DNA of 64,000 bases from the NCBI RefSeq assembly GCF_933775445.1, contig NC_065878.1:18115395-18179394 (forward strand), in the 5' to 3' direction. Under the pieces are notes generated by a model, which was given only the letters and a program-made list of their open reading frames with translations, did no database searches and had not been told where the DNA came from. The position numbers were made by a program, and so were the translations under genes. Below, piece after piece: positions 35,141 through 46,055 of the stretch. The DNA comes from Argentina anserina. Its lineage: Eukaryota; Streptophyta; Magnoliopsida; Rosales; Rosaceae. Position 1 is the stretch's first letter; each line of letters starts with the position of its first letter.

Positions 35141-37634
35141 CTAGGTGTTGTAGGGGACGCCGCTACCTCCCTTAATTGAAAGCAGATGTCCGTGTGAGCG
35201 GCTACGACTGATCCGATGTGTATCTAGGAATAGAACTATTACTGTAATATCGTCATGGAAATGTCTCCTCACCCCTCGGTCAATCTTTTTCAAGTCTGAG
35301 TACCTCATTTCTCTCTTCTTTGCTGCTTCACGAAGTGCAGCTTTGACAAGTTTCCTTGCAATACCCTGCAGGGGGATATGACACAAATTATAGTAAGTCC
35401 CACAGCAGCTCCAACAATAGATAATTTCCAACTGAGCTCGCATGACAATCAGACGAACACTAAAATCCGCTATGATCCAAATACCTCCCAAGTTTTTTTT
35501 AAAAGTAACTTTTTTTTCTGATAACAAGAGGAGAAAATCGTCTCCAATGTTATTTAAAAACAGCTACAAATAAAATCAAATAAAAATTTGAAACTTGAAA
35601 GGCAAATCATACATTACGTGGATAGTTCTGAACGATGTCAACTGCCTCCTGATTGCTCAACTGCTCCCATAGGCCATCTGATGCAAGTATGAGAAACTGA
35701 TCTTCGGGGTAGAGTTTTTGCACCAATATTGTTGGTTCAGCTTTTAGGATAGGCTTTTGGAAGGGTTCTGGTAGTCGAAACTTTGCCAACAGAGGTTCTT
35801 TGTTAAATTCCGACCTTTTCAAGTAGGCATCACCAATGGACCTTGAAATCTGCAACAGAAACAAATCAGTCTGAATTAAGTGCTCTTCCATTGTGCATGT
35901 TCTGTAATCTTTGAGAAGTAACCATTCCTGCAGTGACCTTGTACCGAACTCAGTTTTAGACTTTTAGGGCTAAACATATAAGTCACAAACAACTAATGCA
36001 TCTAATTCCAAAATCCAGGCAATAATGACACCACCTCCTAGTTGGGAAATACACATTAAGAAGTGTCCACTGTGGAAGTACTAGAAAATTGAGAAGCCAT
36101 GTGATATACAATTATTGACTTGAGTCACACAGAAGTGAAAGGGAAGCTAAAATCACTAATGTGTTGGGTTTAAAGTAAAAGACATGGAAGTAATGAACAA
36201 AAGATTTAGAGCACATTAGAAAAAAAATCACCTGTATCAGGCCCTTCACCCGCCAAACCTTGTGCTTCATTACCACAATCCGAGGATCATCGGGATGCAA
36301 TGAATGCAGTTCCTCTCTCACAGATTCTATGCTTGCATTGTGCTCAATTGATAACTGAACAGCTTTCACCTGTTTAACAGTCTTTTCCATTCTCCCTAAC
36401 ACTGCACGAGAATCTCCCGCATTTGCTATGTATAGCAGCCCACTACATACTATGCTTACCAAACAACACGCACCCACTGAAGCAAGCAGTGGCTTAATTA
36501 GCCACTGCTTCCTTACTAAAGATAGAAACTCCTCTTCAGTTGCTAAGAATGCTTTGGTGATAGCATCAGCGGACATTCCTTGATTCTCTGACGTGAATTC
36601 TGCACCATGAGAATAGCTGTCAAGTCAGTAAACACATGCATTAGCTTATAAAGATGGAAAGCAACAATGAAATATATAGAGATATCTAGGTCATCATATA
36701 TTCATATGTAATAACATGCATATATAGACACAAAGCTTCGTGAATGGTCGATGGTGTTAGGATATAAAGATATTAGTGAATGACTGGACCCCAATTCACT
36801 CAAAAGTAAATGACGCAGTCTTTGCTATCATCTATCTATCTGTCATTCAAATACTTGGTTTCAGACTTAGCTCTCATTCTTTTGTCCAAAAGCCCTAAAC
36901 TCATGAGCCAGCTAGAATTCCACTTCCAAGTCAAACATATTTGCCTAACAATATTGTATTACAATGAACTGTGACTATGAAGATATTCCTAGACAGAAAA
37001 GTTCCAAATTCACCAAAAGAAAATCTAGATGATCTCTAATTTCTATGTTCCCCTTGTGGCAAAGAATGCAAAAACAGCATTAGAATGGCAAAACCTTACT
37101 TCTGGTACTAGGCTATGGCAAGATGTAAGAAATTCGGAAAGCATCAACCAAAGTGGATTATATATCAAATTCTCATATCATTAGAAGCATAGAATGAAAC
37201 AAGTCCTTTATCATATTGTAATTCCAGAAGTTCTCAACAAGTAGAAAAGATGAATCATAATATATCAGGTAAAAGAACAAATGGTGCAAGCCAAGGAACA
37301 ACATACTCTTGAGATTCTTAAACAGGTGATCATTTACAAATCGGGCTGCTTCTGGACCTCCATGTCCATCATAAACTCCAACAAATGTTCCATTGGGACC
37401 GGATTCAAGCAAGCTCAATGGTCCTGATTCAAGTTGGCTATGGTCTTCCAGCAAACTGTTTGCTTGAATAACTGCCATTGAGAATTCGCCATTAACGTGG
37501 TTTCCTAAATCTTTGTACCACAATAAACCATCAACTCGACCACTTGCATCCCCAGCTCTATTAGAATTTTCACCTTCAACCACAGAAGGTCTCCAACACG
37601 GTGCCATAATCTTCATTAGTGTAGTTGATACCAT
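35141..37634 (-). CDS. Protein phosphatase 2C, clade D
   Basis: Four exons (37634-37307, 36599-36232, 35849-35613, 35365-35141) join to 385 residues, the usual size for plant clade-D PP2Cs. These Mn/Mg-dependent Ser/Thr phosphatases act at the plasma membrane; known members dephosphorylate the C-terminal Thr of the proton pump and are inhibited by SAUR proteins. Seen motifs are DGLLWYKD near residue 35, [10 protein letters not shown] (metal-binding Asp near 89), [62 protein letters not shown] and [14 protein letters not shown]. All metal ligands appear present. The clade-D tail after FLDT is short and Ser/Arg-rich. The first in-frame Met at 37634 matches the start of its relatives. A leader intron upstream is likely. 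Confidence 0.94.
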
Positions 37635-40066
37635 ACCTCACATATTCTCAACCAAATGATCCGGCTATTAAACAATTCATCGAGTATATGTTGTGAACAT
37701 GATCTAATCCTAGTCTCTGTTATATTTTCCCTACAATTCCAAATCGCAAACAGCTTCCACAGATCAAACACTCATCCACAAATAAGGACATTAATATCTA
37801 GGGATGCAAAAGCATCGAACAATCTGATTGGTATGCGAAGACCTGCACATAAATTGCACATAAACGATCAAACTCCAAAAATGATCAATCAAACACATAG
37901 AAAGGACATAAAATCCACAAGGAAAGCTCGAGACAAACATCAAAAGGCACAACAGCAATCTCAAACAGTCAAAATGCAAACTTTATCAAATCCATATACC
38001 AAAAGTCAACAAATTTAAAGCCTAGTTTCTGAAAGATACAAACTTCATTGAGAACAAACCCCAGAACCAGACCAACAATTGCCTATAATAACCTTAAGAT
38101 CAAACAGAGACATGGGTATGTACAAAACTGCAAACAACATTGGAAATACTAACAAATAAAAACAGCAGTTACCTGGTATTGCTTATGTTAAGAGGAATTT
38201 CAGCAACCCTTTTGTGTTTATGAAAATTTCAATATACCAAGGGAGCTCAAAATGACAGCTTTAAACAGATTTCCCAATGCAAGCAGATTTGGAGTGTTCT
38301 GACAGAAAAAAGGTTGTCAAAAACAACGTGGGAAGTTTAGATCAGACCAAAAGAGAAGAGAGATAGAGATAGATAGATAGATAGATTTGAAGGTTTGATG
38401 GGTTCTCTTTCTTTTGTGTTTTTTTTTCTGGTTTTGGTTTTAGGGAAAGAGTTTAATGCATACAATACAACAAACCCCTCGCCCTTGGTTTGGAAACAAT
38501 CGAAAGGGAGAGAGCTGAGGCTTTTTGGGTGTGTATGATTTTCAGTTTTGGTTTTCTAATTTATGGGCTGGGGTTTTGACTTGACCTCCAACAAACCACC
38601 ATTTTAGGCAACTTTTACTCATCTTTCTCTCTTCTTATAATAGCAAAGTGAGAGTTCCTTCTCTCAATAAGAACACAGAGAGAATTTTCCACTTTGCCTA
38701 TATTGTGTGTTTTGGGAATATATTGGGAATAAATTTGACCCCCTACTCGTACATTTGTAATACTTGTTTAATCGTTCATTGGCATCTTTGAGCACCCATC
38801 AATTATATGGAGGAAAATGACCCTTCATTAAATTTCTAGACTTGCTAGTTTGCTTGGAGGAGGCAGTTGATTACTACTCAATCCCTTGTTTTAAACCGTT
38901 TACAAAGTTGCTTTAGCACTAGTATATTGAGTTTCATAGTATATATTGTCACACGGAGAAGTACACGCTTTCATAATTCTTTCACAAGTTTAATTGAGTC
39001 AATGCTACTGTCTCCATTACAACATTACTTGGTGAAAATTGTTTTGTTTTTGTTTATTTATTTTTCTTTTGACTCTTTTTTTTCAATGATTAGCTTAGTG
39101 CATGTTTTAAGGCTTTCCTTTTGTATAGTTTGTGGGGTTTGAGAAACTAATGTAATTTTTCTTTTGGTAAAGCCGAAAGAATAGCTCGTTGTATGCTCGC
39201 CATTCAACTCCATGAAATATTTTGAGCTTAAAGTCATATGTTTGACTCGTCTTCCAAAAGTTCAAATTTGTGAAAATCAATCATATTTTTTACTTGTTAA
39301 TTTTTCTAATCCGAACGAATACAACTAAAGGAATGACACCATAAATCAAAATATAAAGATTTTTTTATTTGTTGGTAATTTTTTTATCTCTAAACTCTAT
39401 ATTGCTTTTTTTCCTCTTCCTTTTCCTTCCTGTTTCTTTTTCTCTTTCAAAAAACAATTCTCTATCCTTATACTTTACAATTTTGTCTATTATTTTCTAT
39501 CTCTAAACTCTATTATACTTTACAATTTTGTCTACTATTTTCTATCTCTAAACTCTATATTAATAGAAATAAATTATCTCCTTTTTTTTCTCATTATCTT
39601 TTTTCAGTTACAACATATTATTTACATATTATTTAAGCATTTAGTTTTTTATAAAAAAAATTGGACTAAAACTAGTCATACCCACTTTTCAATCCTAGTT
39701 GTGCCATGCCCATATGTATGCACCACTTTTCAACTTTCAGCCACAATAATACCCCGAAATTAGAAAACAAAGTCGTGCGTATAAATAATCAGTGGACAAT
39801 TCAATAACAAGCCATGAGAAACTGTGGATGCATCCGAGGAAGAACATCATAGTAAAAGGTAAAATAAATAAATAAACATCATAGTAAAAGGTACCCTTTT
39901 ACCAAAACGACAACATTGCCGACGTGGCGGCACCTAAACATTACCACCAGACTTGTTCTTCACTAAACGACGATGTCATTTTGTCTCTCACTACCCAACT
40001 CTCGCATCACTCCACTCACCTCTCCGATTCCCCAAGTCCCCACCGGCCGTTGCCGGCGAGTCAAAC
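37635..40066. other. Divergent upstream region of PP2C and NLP1
   Basis: The first about 800 bp should include the PP2C leader and perhaps a leader intron; a GATA repeat (about 38366-38385) lies there. The middle, about 38700-39900, is AT-rich. A short direct repeat of TATACTTTACAATTTTGTCT occurs near 39470 and 39513. The last about 120 bp before 40067 stay open in frame with NLP1 (see that entry and the findings). Confidence 0.5.
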
Positions 40067-42394
40067 ATGGCGGCCAGCTCCCTCCGAGTCGCCGCCGCCC
40101 AGATGACCTCCATCAACGACCTCTCCGCCAACTTCGCCACCTGCTCCCGCCTCGTCAAAGTATCCACCTTTACACTTTTTTTCATCGTAGAAATTTGATC
40201 TTTGATAGTTTATCATAAAAATTTAATCTTTGAAAGTTTTATGTGGAATTTGAATAACCCAAGTGGTGAAATTTGAAGGAGGCAGCTGCTAGTGGAGCAA
40301 AGCTGATTTGCTTCCCTGAAAGCTTCTCCTTTATAGGTGCTAAAGATGGGGATAGTCTCAGAATAGCTGAGCCTTTGGAGGGTCCACTGATGAAACAGTA
40401 CTGCTCTCTTGCAAGGTAAAAAATTTAAAAAGGTGAAAACTATATAGCATACATTTGGTTTTGGAGTGCGACTGAAGTGACTCATTTAGTGTTTGGATTG
40501 TAGAGAATCTGGAATTTGGTTGTCACTTGGAGGGTTTCAGGAGAAGGGGTCTGATGATGAGCATTTGTTTAACACTCATGTTGTAGTTGATGATGGTGGG
40601 AACATCAGAAGTACTTACAGGAAGATTCACTTGTAAGTAATGCAGTTGTTTGGTGATCGAGTTTGCTCAGAGACTGTGGTGGTTGTGCAATGTGCTTAAC
40701 TGCCTGTAGGGATTGAATTGTTTAACTTGTTTTTGTTGCTGAAGGTTTGATGTGGATACGCCTGGTGGGAGGTCATACAAGGAAAGTAGCTTTACAGAAG
40801 CAGGTAATGTGTGTTGACTAATTTGATTTGTCCTTTCGGTTACTTTTGCATTTGAGGAACTTAATTTATTTTGGTTACATTGTCAGGGAAGAAAATTGTT
40901 GCTGTAGATAGCCCCGTAGGACGTTTGGGTTTGACAGTTTGCTATGACCTGAGATTTCCAGAGATTTACCAGCTGCTCAGGTCCCAACAAGAGGCACAGG
41001 TACGATTAGTTTATTTATTTATTTAGATTTAAAGCTCTTGGAATTGAGGGCTTGATGTTTGTTGAGCATCCCACACTGATATCTTTTATTACAATCTGAA
41101 GATTCTGTTAGTACCTTCAGCCTTTACCAAAGTAACTGGTCAGGCACATTGGGAGATTCTTCTTCGTGCTCGTGCAATTGAGACTCAATGTTATGTATGG
41201 ACTCAATTTTCTTCTCTTCTCCACTAGTGTAATTTCTTCATACTTCGACTAGGTCAAAATTTGACTGACAGATATTTGAATGGTGTGATGCTCTTTGCTG
41301 ACTTTTGGGGATGTTTATGTTATTTGCACATTAGGTAATAGCTTCTGCACAAGCCGGAAAACATAACGATAAAAGAGAAAGCCATGGCGAAACTTTAATT
41401 ATTGATCCATGGGGAACAGTTGTTGGCCGATTGCCTGGTGAGAACTTAATTTATTTTGCAAACATTAAGCATTTGGAATAAGTGTTATGTTCAGGTGCTT
41501 TATGCCAGCCCATATGTGAGTTAAATGAAACAAGTGTTGGCCTACAAGTAATCAGGTTCTCAATGTAATTGTCAAACTCCCTATAGCTAATGAAAACAGA
41601 TAGCTAAGGGTATTTCTTGTGTTATTTGGTTTCCTGTTTGATTTTGAAAGAACTGATAGTAAACTCCGTCCTGTTAACCATAGAAAATCCTGCTGTTGGT
41701 TAACCTAGACTCAGTCCCTTTGATAAATGATAACTCCTGCTTTTTACGAGAAATCAATTTACTAGTAAAAGTTTCCTATCTGAGGGGACATGCTCAGAGT
41801 TAACAATATGCTGAATTCTACATGGCTCTACTCCAAAATGGATATGCTTTCTGTTGTGAGAAAAGGTTTTATGAGTCAAATCTAAAACATATAAATCTGT
41901 TGTGTTAAATATGGTACATAGTTGTTTAGTGTTAGTTTATATGCTTTTGGTACATAATTATATCATTTCATCCTCTTGTCTTAGATACTCTGTCGACGGG
42001 GATTACTATAGCTGATATTGATTTCTCCTTGATCGATTCAGTGAGAGCAAAGATGCCAATTGCGAAGGTAAGTTTTGTTGAATGAAATTTGGTTAAGGAA
42101 GTATGCACAGGTAAAATGTATCAAACAGTCTCCCATAGTTTGGTGATCCAAGTGAGAGAAATGAATTTCTTGACATGTAATTTATCTGGTTATTCTGGTA
42201 TAGGAGTAGTAGTGTAGTACTACTATTAAGCAGTATTGCTACACTACTGTTCATGGTTGCATGCCCATAGGAGATTGTGCATGTCAATTTCTGTTTATGC
42301 AAATTACTGTATTGTAGTCAACTCATACTTTCTAATTTCTTTCATATTTCAGCATCAGAAACCTGTTGGATTCTGGAAATCTGCATCTTTATGA
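40067..42394 (+). CDS. NLP1: Nitrilase-like protein, deaminated glutathione amidase
   Basis: Nine exons (40067-40159, 40279-40415, 40504-40632, 40745-40803, 40887-40999, 41102-41194, 41335-41437, 41985-42067, 42353-42394) join to 283 residues. This is the NIT1-type branch of the nitrilase superfamily, which hydrolyses deaminated glutathione as metabolite repair. The catalytic triad is visible: Glu45 in CFPESFSF, Lys117 in TYRKIHLFDVD, and Cys158 in [13 protein letters not shown]. Other family blocks are [29 protein letters not shown] and [14 protein letters not shown] start at the only in-frame ATG that begins the catalytic domain ([13 protein letters not shown]). Arabidopsis NLP1 has an organelle presequence; here the frame is open back to about 39950 and reads like a presequence, but has no ATG. 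The acceptor of intron 1 (TTTGAAG) is weak. Confidence 0.93.
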
Positions 42395-43008
42395 TTTACC
42401 AACTATACATGTTGCAGAAAAAGAGAAGAAACTTATGTTGCACATGTAAATGAAGAATAATTCCGGAAGTTGATGATCATTTCACCAACTATACATGCTT
42501 GTACTTAACAAATTATGTATTCTATTGATCATTTAGAATTTAGTAGGACTATCCAATTTCTCTCATTGAAATATCTGATCGAGGCAGTACGACTGCACTA
42601 GGCTATCTAAAGTTGAACCAACTTGGTTTTATTCCTTAGCTTTGGTTGTTAATAGTTCATAAAAGCTGATTCACATCAGATAACAGTAGTTAAGAATCTC
42701 TTTTCGACATAAAGAAGTCTGAGTTTGTGGCAACTGAGTCATAATCAACCAGCAGCAAATTTCTGTTCATTTCATAAAAAAGATTTGCCACAGGATTGGT
42801 CAGAGATTAAAAGAAGCACAGCATCCATTTTCAAAGGAACTGAGACTAGTGGGAAATGAGAATCTTGTTTCCCTAAGTAATCAATCTGCATTGCCTTTCC
42901 TTTAGATTTGTGTATACCCTTCTTTCTATCCTTAGAGAATCTAGAGCTGTTGTACTATATAGTAGTTCTCTCACCCAGTACCTCTCACCCAAAGCTAGAG
43001 CAGAAACC
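42395..43008. other. Intergenic region between NLP1 and ATS3
   Basis: This holds the NLP1 3' UTR and the ATS3 promoter. Much of it (about 42560-42890) recurs with changes at about 44080-44330, as part of the tandem duplication described below. Confidence 0.7.
42956..42962 (+). promoter_or_regulatory. Candidate TATA box of ATS3
   Basis: TATATAG lies 47 bp before the ATS3 start codon at 43009. This would place transcription start close to 42990 and give a very short leader. It is a sequence match only. Confidence 0.35.
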
Positions 43009-43572
43009 ATGCGTAAGTTTCTAATGAAGGCGATAAGCATTTTGAGTATTTCTTCACTAGTCTTCATTATTTCTCTGCCGACCATTGCAATGCAACCTAC
43101 CAACCATGGGTTCCAAGGTTCCAAAACAAACTGCACCTACTCAATTGAGATTGAGACAACCTGTGCACAATCTGCTGAAACCACAGACCATGTCAGCGTC
43201 AGATTCAGCGACCTGAAGGGTGATCTGATCATAGTGAAACATCTGAACAATCCGAAGCTCTTGTATGCTCCTAAAGGTGGTTCAAAACGTGGAAGGCATG
43301 GCGGGTTTGGAAGATGCGCCATAGACGTGTTTCATGCCAGTGGACCGTGCATGAGCTCAAGGGTGTGCTCCCTGTACATGAAGAAGTTTGGAACAGATGA
43401 CTGGCGACCTGGCTGGGTGAAGGTGCTTCATCAACAAGATGGCAGCCAGGAAAAACCAGTTTCTTACGTGTTCTATTTTAGGACATTTATTCCTGAAAAC
43501 GTTTGGTATGGCTTTGATTATTGTCACTCCAAAGGTGGTTTTGTACCTCATATTGTCAGTTTTGAGGACTAG
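43009..43572 (+). CDS. Embryo-specific protein ATS3-like, secreted PLAT/LH2 domain
   Basis: A single open frame encodes 187 residues with no intron. Residues about 1-35 form a signal peptide with a hydrophobic core (ISILSISSLVFIISLPTIA). The remainder matches plant ATS3-like proteins, a PLAT/LH2-type beta sandwich: NCTYSIEIETTC, SVRFSDLKGDLIIVKHL, FGRCAIDVFHASGPCMSSRVC, DDWRPGWVKVLHQ, and the closing FIPENVWYGFDYC. Six or more Cys in the mature part suggest disulfides in the secretory path. ATS3 was described as embryo-expressed; its biochemical role is not known. A second in-frame Met at 43024 is possible. The open frame continues upstream to 42910 without an ATG. Confidence 0.9.
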   Translation: MRKFLMKAISILSISSLVFIISLPTIAMQPTNHGFQGSKTNCTYSIEIETTCAQSAETTDHVSVRFSDLKGDLIIVKHLNNPKLLYAPKGGSKRGRHGGFGRCAIDVFHASGPCMSSRVCSLYMKKFGTDDWRPGWVKVLHQQDGSQEKPVSYVFYFRTFIPENVWYGFDYCHSKGGFVPHIVSFED

Positions 43573-43587
43573 TCTGAAGGTACTCAA

Positions 43588-44333
43588 GGTAGTTGTTTAA
43601 GTTTATATGCTTTTGGTACGGCATAATGTATCATTTCATCCTCTGTCTTAAATACTGTCGACATTACTATAGCTGATATTTATTTCTCCTTGATCGATTC
43701 AGTGGGAAAAATGATGCCAATTGCCAAGGTAAACTTTGTTGAATGACGTTTGATTAATGAAGTATGCAAGTGAATCATGTATTAAACACGTCCCTGTAGT
43801 TTGGTGATCCAAATTAATGAGAGGACGACTTGTTTGGCATGTAATTTATCTGGAATAGTAGTATTAAACAGTGTTGCTGTACTCTTGTTCATGGTTGTAT
43901 ACTGACTATATAGGAGGCTGCATATCATTTTCAGTTTATGAAAATTTATGTCTTGTAGTCAACTCATGCTTTCTAAGGTCTTTGATATTTCAGCATCGGA
44001 GACCCGTTTGTTATGGAAATCTGCATCTTCAACTAAACTTCTAACTTGGCTTAACTATGGGATCCCAATTCTTTGATATTGCATATCATAGTTGAACCAA
44101 GTTGGTTATATTCTATAGCTTTGGCTAGTAAATAATTGTTCGTAAAGCTGATTCACATCAAATTACAGTAGTTAAGAATCTCTTTTCGTTATAAAGAAGT
44201 CTGATCGAGATGAACAAAATTTGCCACAAGATTGGTCAGAGATCAAAACAAGCACAGTATACATTTTCAGAGGAACTGAAACTAGTGGGAATTGAGAATC
44301 TCTTTCCCAAAGTAATCAATCTACAGCTTAGTA
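43588..44333 (+). pseudogene. Duplicated 3' end of NLP1 (exons 8-9 and flanks)
   Basis: This stretch repeats about 41921-42890 with many changes. Exon 8 is recognisable (ATAGCTGATATTTATTTCTC, DSVGKMMPIAK-like), but its acceptor CTTAG is changed to CTTAA. Exon 9 reads GAGACCCGTTTGTTATGGAA where NLP1 has GAAACCTGTTGGATTCTGGA. No upstream exons are present, so it cannot encode an enzyme. It is the first part of a tandem duplication whose second part is the ATS3 relic at 45340-45745. Confidence 0.85.
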
Positions 44334-44339
44334 TAAGCA

Positions 44340-44822
44340 CTAACAAGCGAGAAGCCTCTGTAAACCACCCGCCTTTTTTGCCACCCCTTTTCGCTTCATC
44401 AAACAAGGCTTGTTTGCCGGTTTCTGTGGCTTAGGGATCTTGAAATGTTGACTTGGAACATAACTCAAGACTTGTATCCTTTTCTGCTTCTTGAACGTCT
44501 CAAGCTGCTCATATCTCTTGTGAAGCTTCCTCTTCGTAGCCTCGAGCTTCTCCTCCATTTCTTTCTCGTCGAAGCACATGGATTTAACACCAGCCTCAAC
44601 CACTTTCGGTGGTTCATCGGAGGGTTTGATGGATTCACCTCCCTTGTTTCGGACAAACTTGATGCGAATTATGTGATGCTTCGGAGGCTCAACCGGTTGA
44701 GCGGAGCCTTGCCCGGCCAAACACTGGACGCCAACGGAAGAGGGAGCCAACGTCTTATGCGGCGATTCACTCTCCGTTGTCGCCAAGGATTTCGCAACAG
44801 AAAAGGGTATGCATCTAGCCAT
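44340..44822 (-). CDS. Unknown basic 160-residue protein
   Basis: The single frame runs from ATG (44822) to TAG (44342-44340). I do not recognise the family. The N-terminal 60 residues are Ser/Pro-rich, starting MARCIPFSVAKSLATTESES. The middle has HHIIRIKFVRNKGG, and a charged, helical and possibly coiled-coil stretch (about 85-120) reads EKEMEEKLEATKRKLHKRYE. The C-terminus is Lys-rich (KPANKPCLMKRKGVAKKAGG) and could bind nucleic acid or act in nuclear import. There is no signal peptide or membrane segment. It lies within DNA inserted into the duplicated NLP1-ATS3 block. The opposite strand also has an open frame (44445-44825), but its composition is less protein-like. Whether the gene is transcribed is unknown. 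Confidence 0.5.
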   Translation of the reverse strand: MARCIPFSVAKSLATTESESPHKTLAPSSVGVQCLAGQGSAQPVEPPKHHIIRIKFVRNKGGESIKPSDEPPKVVEAGVKSMCFDEKEMEEKLEATKRKLHKRYEQLETFKKQKRIQVLSYVPSQHFKIPKPQKPANKPCLMKRKGVAKKAGGLQRLLAC

Positions 44823-45339
44823 TGAGGAAAGTTGGGAAACAATCGGAGAGTTGATTACTTAATCAAGGAGGAATGGAGTGGAGTGGAGTGGTGAAGATTT
44901 AGACGAGAAAGGGAAATTGAGGATGGATGGATCATATAGGGACAGAGTCCGTCTCTTATTAGGAGTTGGGAGGTTTCCTTTTCCCGTTCGGAGTTGGGAT
45001 ATTTCCTTTTCCTACTCGGATTATATATCTATGTTTTCCTTATCCTAATCGGAGTTGGATTGGAATTTGGCGCGTGAAGATTTTCCAGCTGTGCCCAAAG
45101 GTAGGGCTCACAGATCATAGAATTCAAATTTTGGCGGGAGCTGCAATAAAAATGACATGCCTTCAAGGCTTCAAAGCTTTGAGCTTTTTGATGTTACTAA
45201 GCCCTGAGAATCAGTCTCAGGTATGAAGGGTGCAAACAGTTGCATATATTCGTTTGGCGATCAAATAATTTATGATGAAGTTTTGATCTTTTTCATTCTC
45301 ATTAGGCAAAGCATTCTCCTTCAATGTCAACATTACTCA

Positions 45340-45745
45340 ACAATGATGTTTGCTCATTGAGGTTGAGACAAGTTGTACACAATCCGCTGAAATCACAGAC
45401 CATGTCAGCGTCAGATTCAGCGACTTGAAGGGTGATCTGATCAAAGTGAAGCATCTTAGCAATCCGAAGCTCTTGTGTTCCTAATGGTGGTTTAAAACGT
45501 GGAAGGTATATATGGCGGGTTTGGAAGATGCGCCATAGACGTGTTTCATGACAGTGGACCATGCATGAGCTCAATGGTGTGCTTCCTGTACATTAAGAAG
45601 GTTGGAACAGGTCGATGACTGGCGACCTCAGCCGTGTTTCATCAACAAGATGGCGACCATGAAAAACCAGTTTCTTATGAGTTCTATTCTAGGACCTTTA
45701 TTCCAGAAAACGTTTGGTATGGCTTTGATTATTGTCATGTTAATC
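45340..45745 (+). pseudogene. ATS3-like relic, second copy
   Basis: The DNA matches ATS3 from about 43137 onward. Blocks such as ACCATGTCAGCGTCAGATTC, GACGTGTTTCATG and GAAAACGTTTGGTATGGC are shared. Small insertions and deletions break the frame repeatedly, for instance extra bases near 45505 and 45607 and a loss near 45478. The signal-peptide part is missing, replaced by the insertion that carries the 160-aa gene. No product is expected. Confidence 0.88.
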
Positions 45746-46055
45746 TCCTACTGTTTCCTGGATCAATTGTGTGATAATATCTCATATTTCTGCCAAGGAC
45801 AGGAAGATTAAATGGCACATTACTCTGAGACTAATCGTCAAAACTGACTGCATGAGGTACAAAACCACATGCTTGTTTGATTGATTCAAGCGGCAAAACC
45901 AACTGTAAAGATTGGTAGTTACAAACGGATGAACTGGTCCTCACTTCTTTTTACTCTATCAAGGACGAAAACAAGTATACAATCTCACTTGCAAACTCAG
46001 AGGGATATAGGACTATGAACAAGTTGATTACGTACCTAAGCCTGATCTTAGACAA
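45746..46055. other. Spacer after the ATS3 relic
   Basis: It contains the 3' UTR of the minus-strand coiled-coil gene. Nothing else was recognised. Confidence 0.5.

Noticed and set aside
42910..43008. Upstream in-frame extension of ATS3
   Set aside because: The extension has no ATG (it opens at GTG) and would place a non-signal stretch before the signal peptide; the ATG at 43009 fits better.
44445..44825. 126-residue open frame on the plus strand opposite the unknown 160-aa gene
   Set aside because: It is the antisense of a longer frame with more protein-like composition (charged coiled coil, Lys-rich tail), so I treat it as a shadow.
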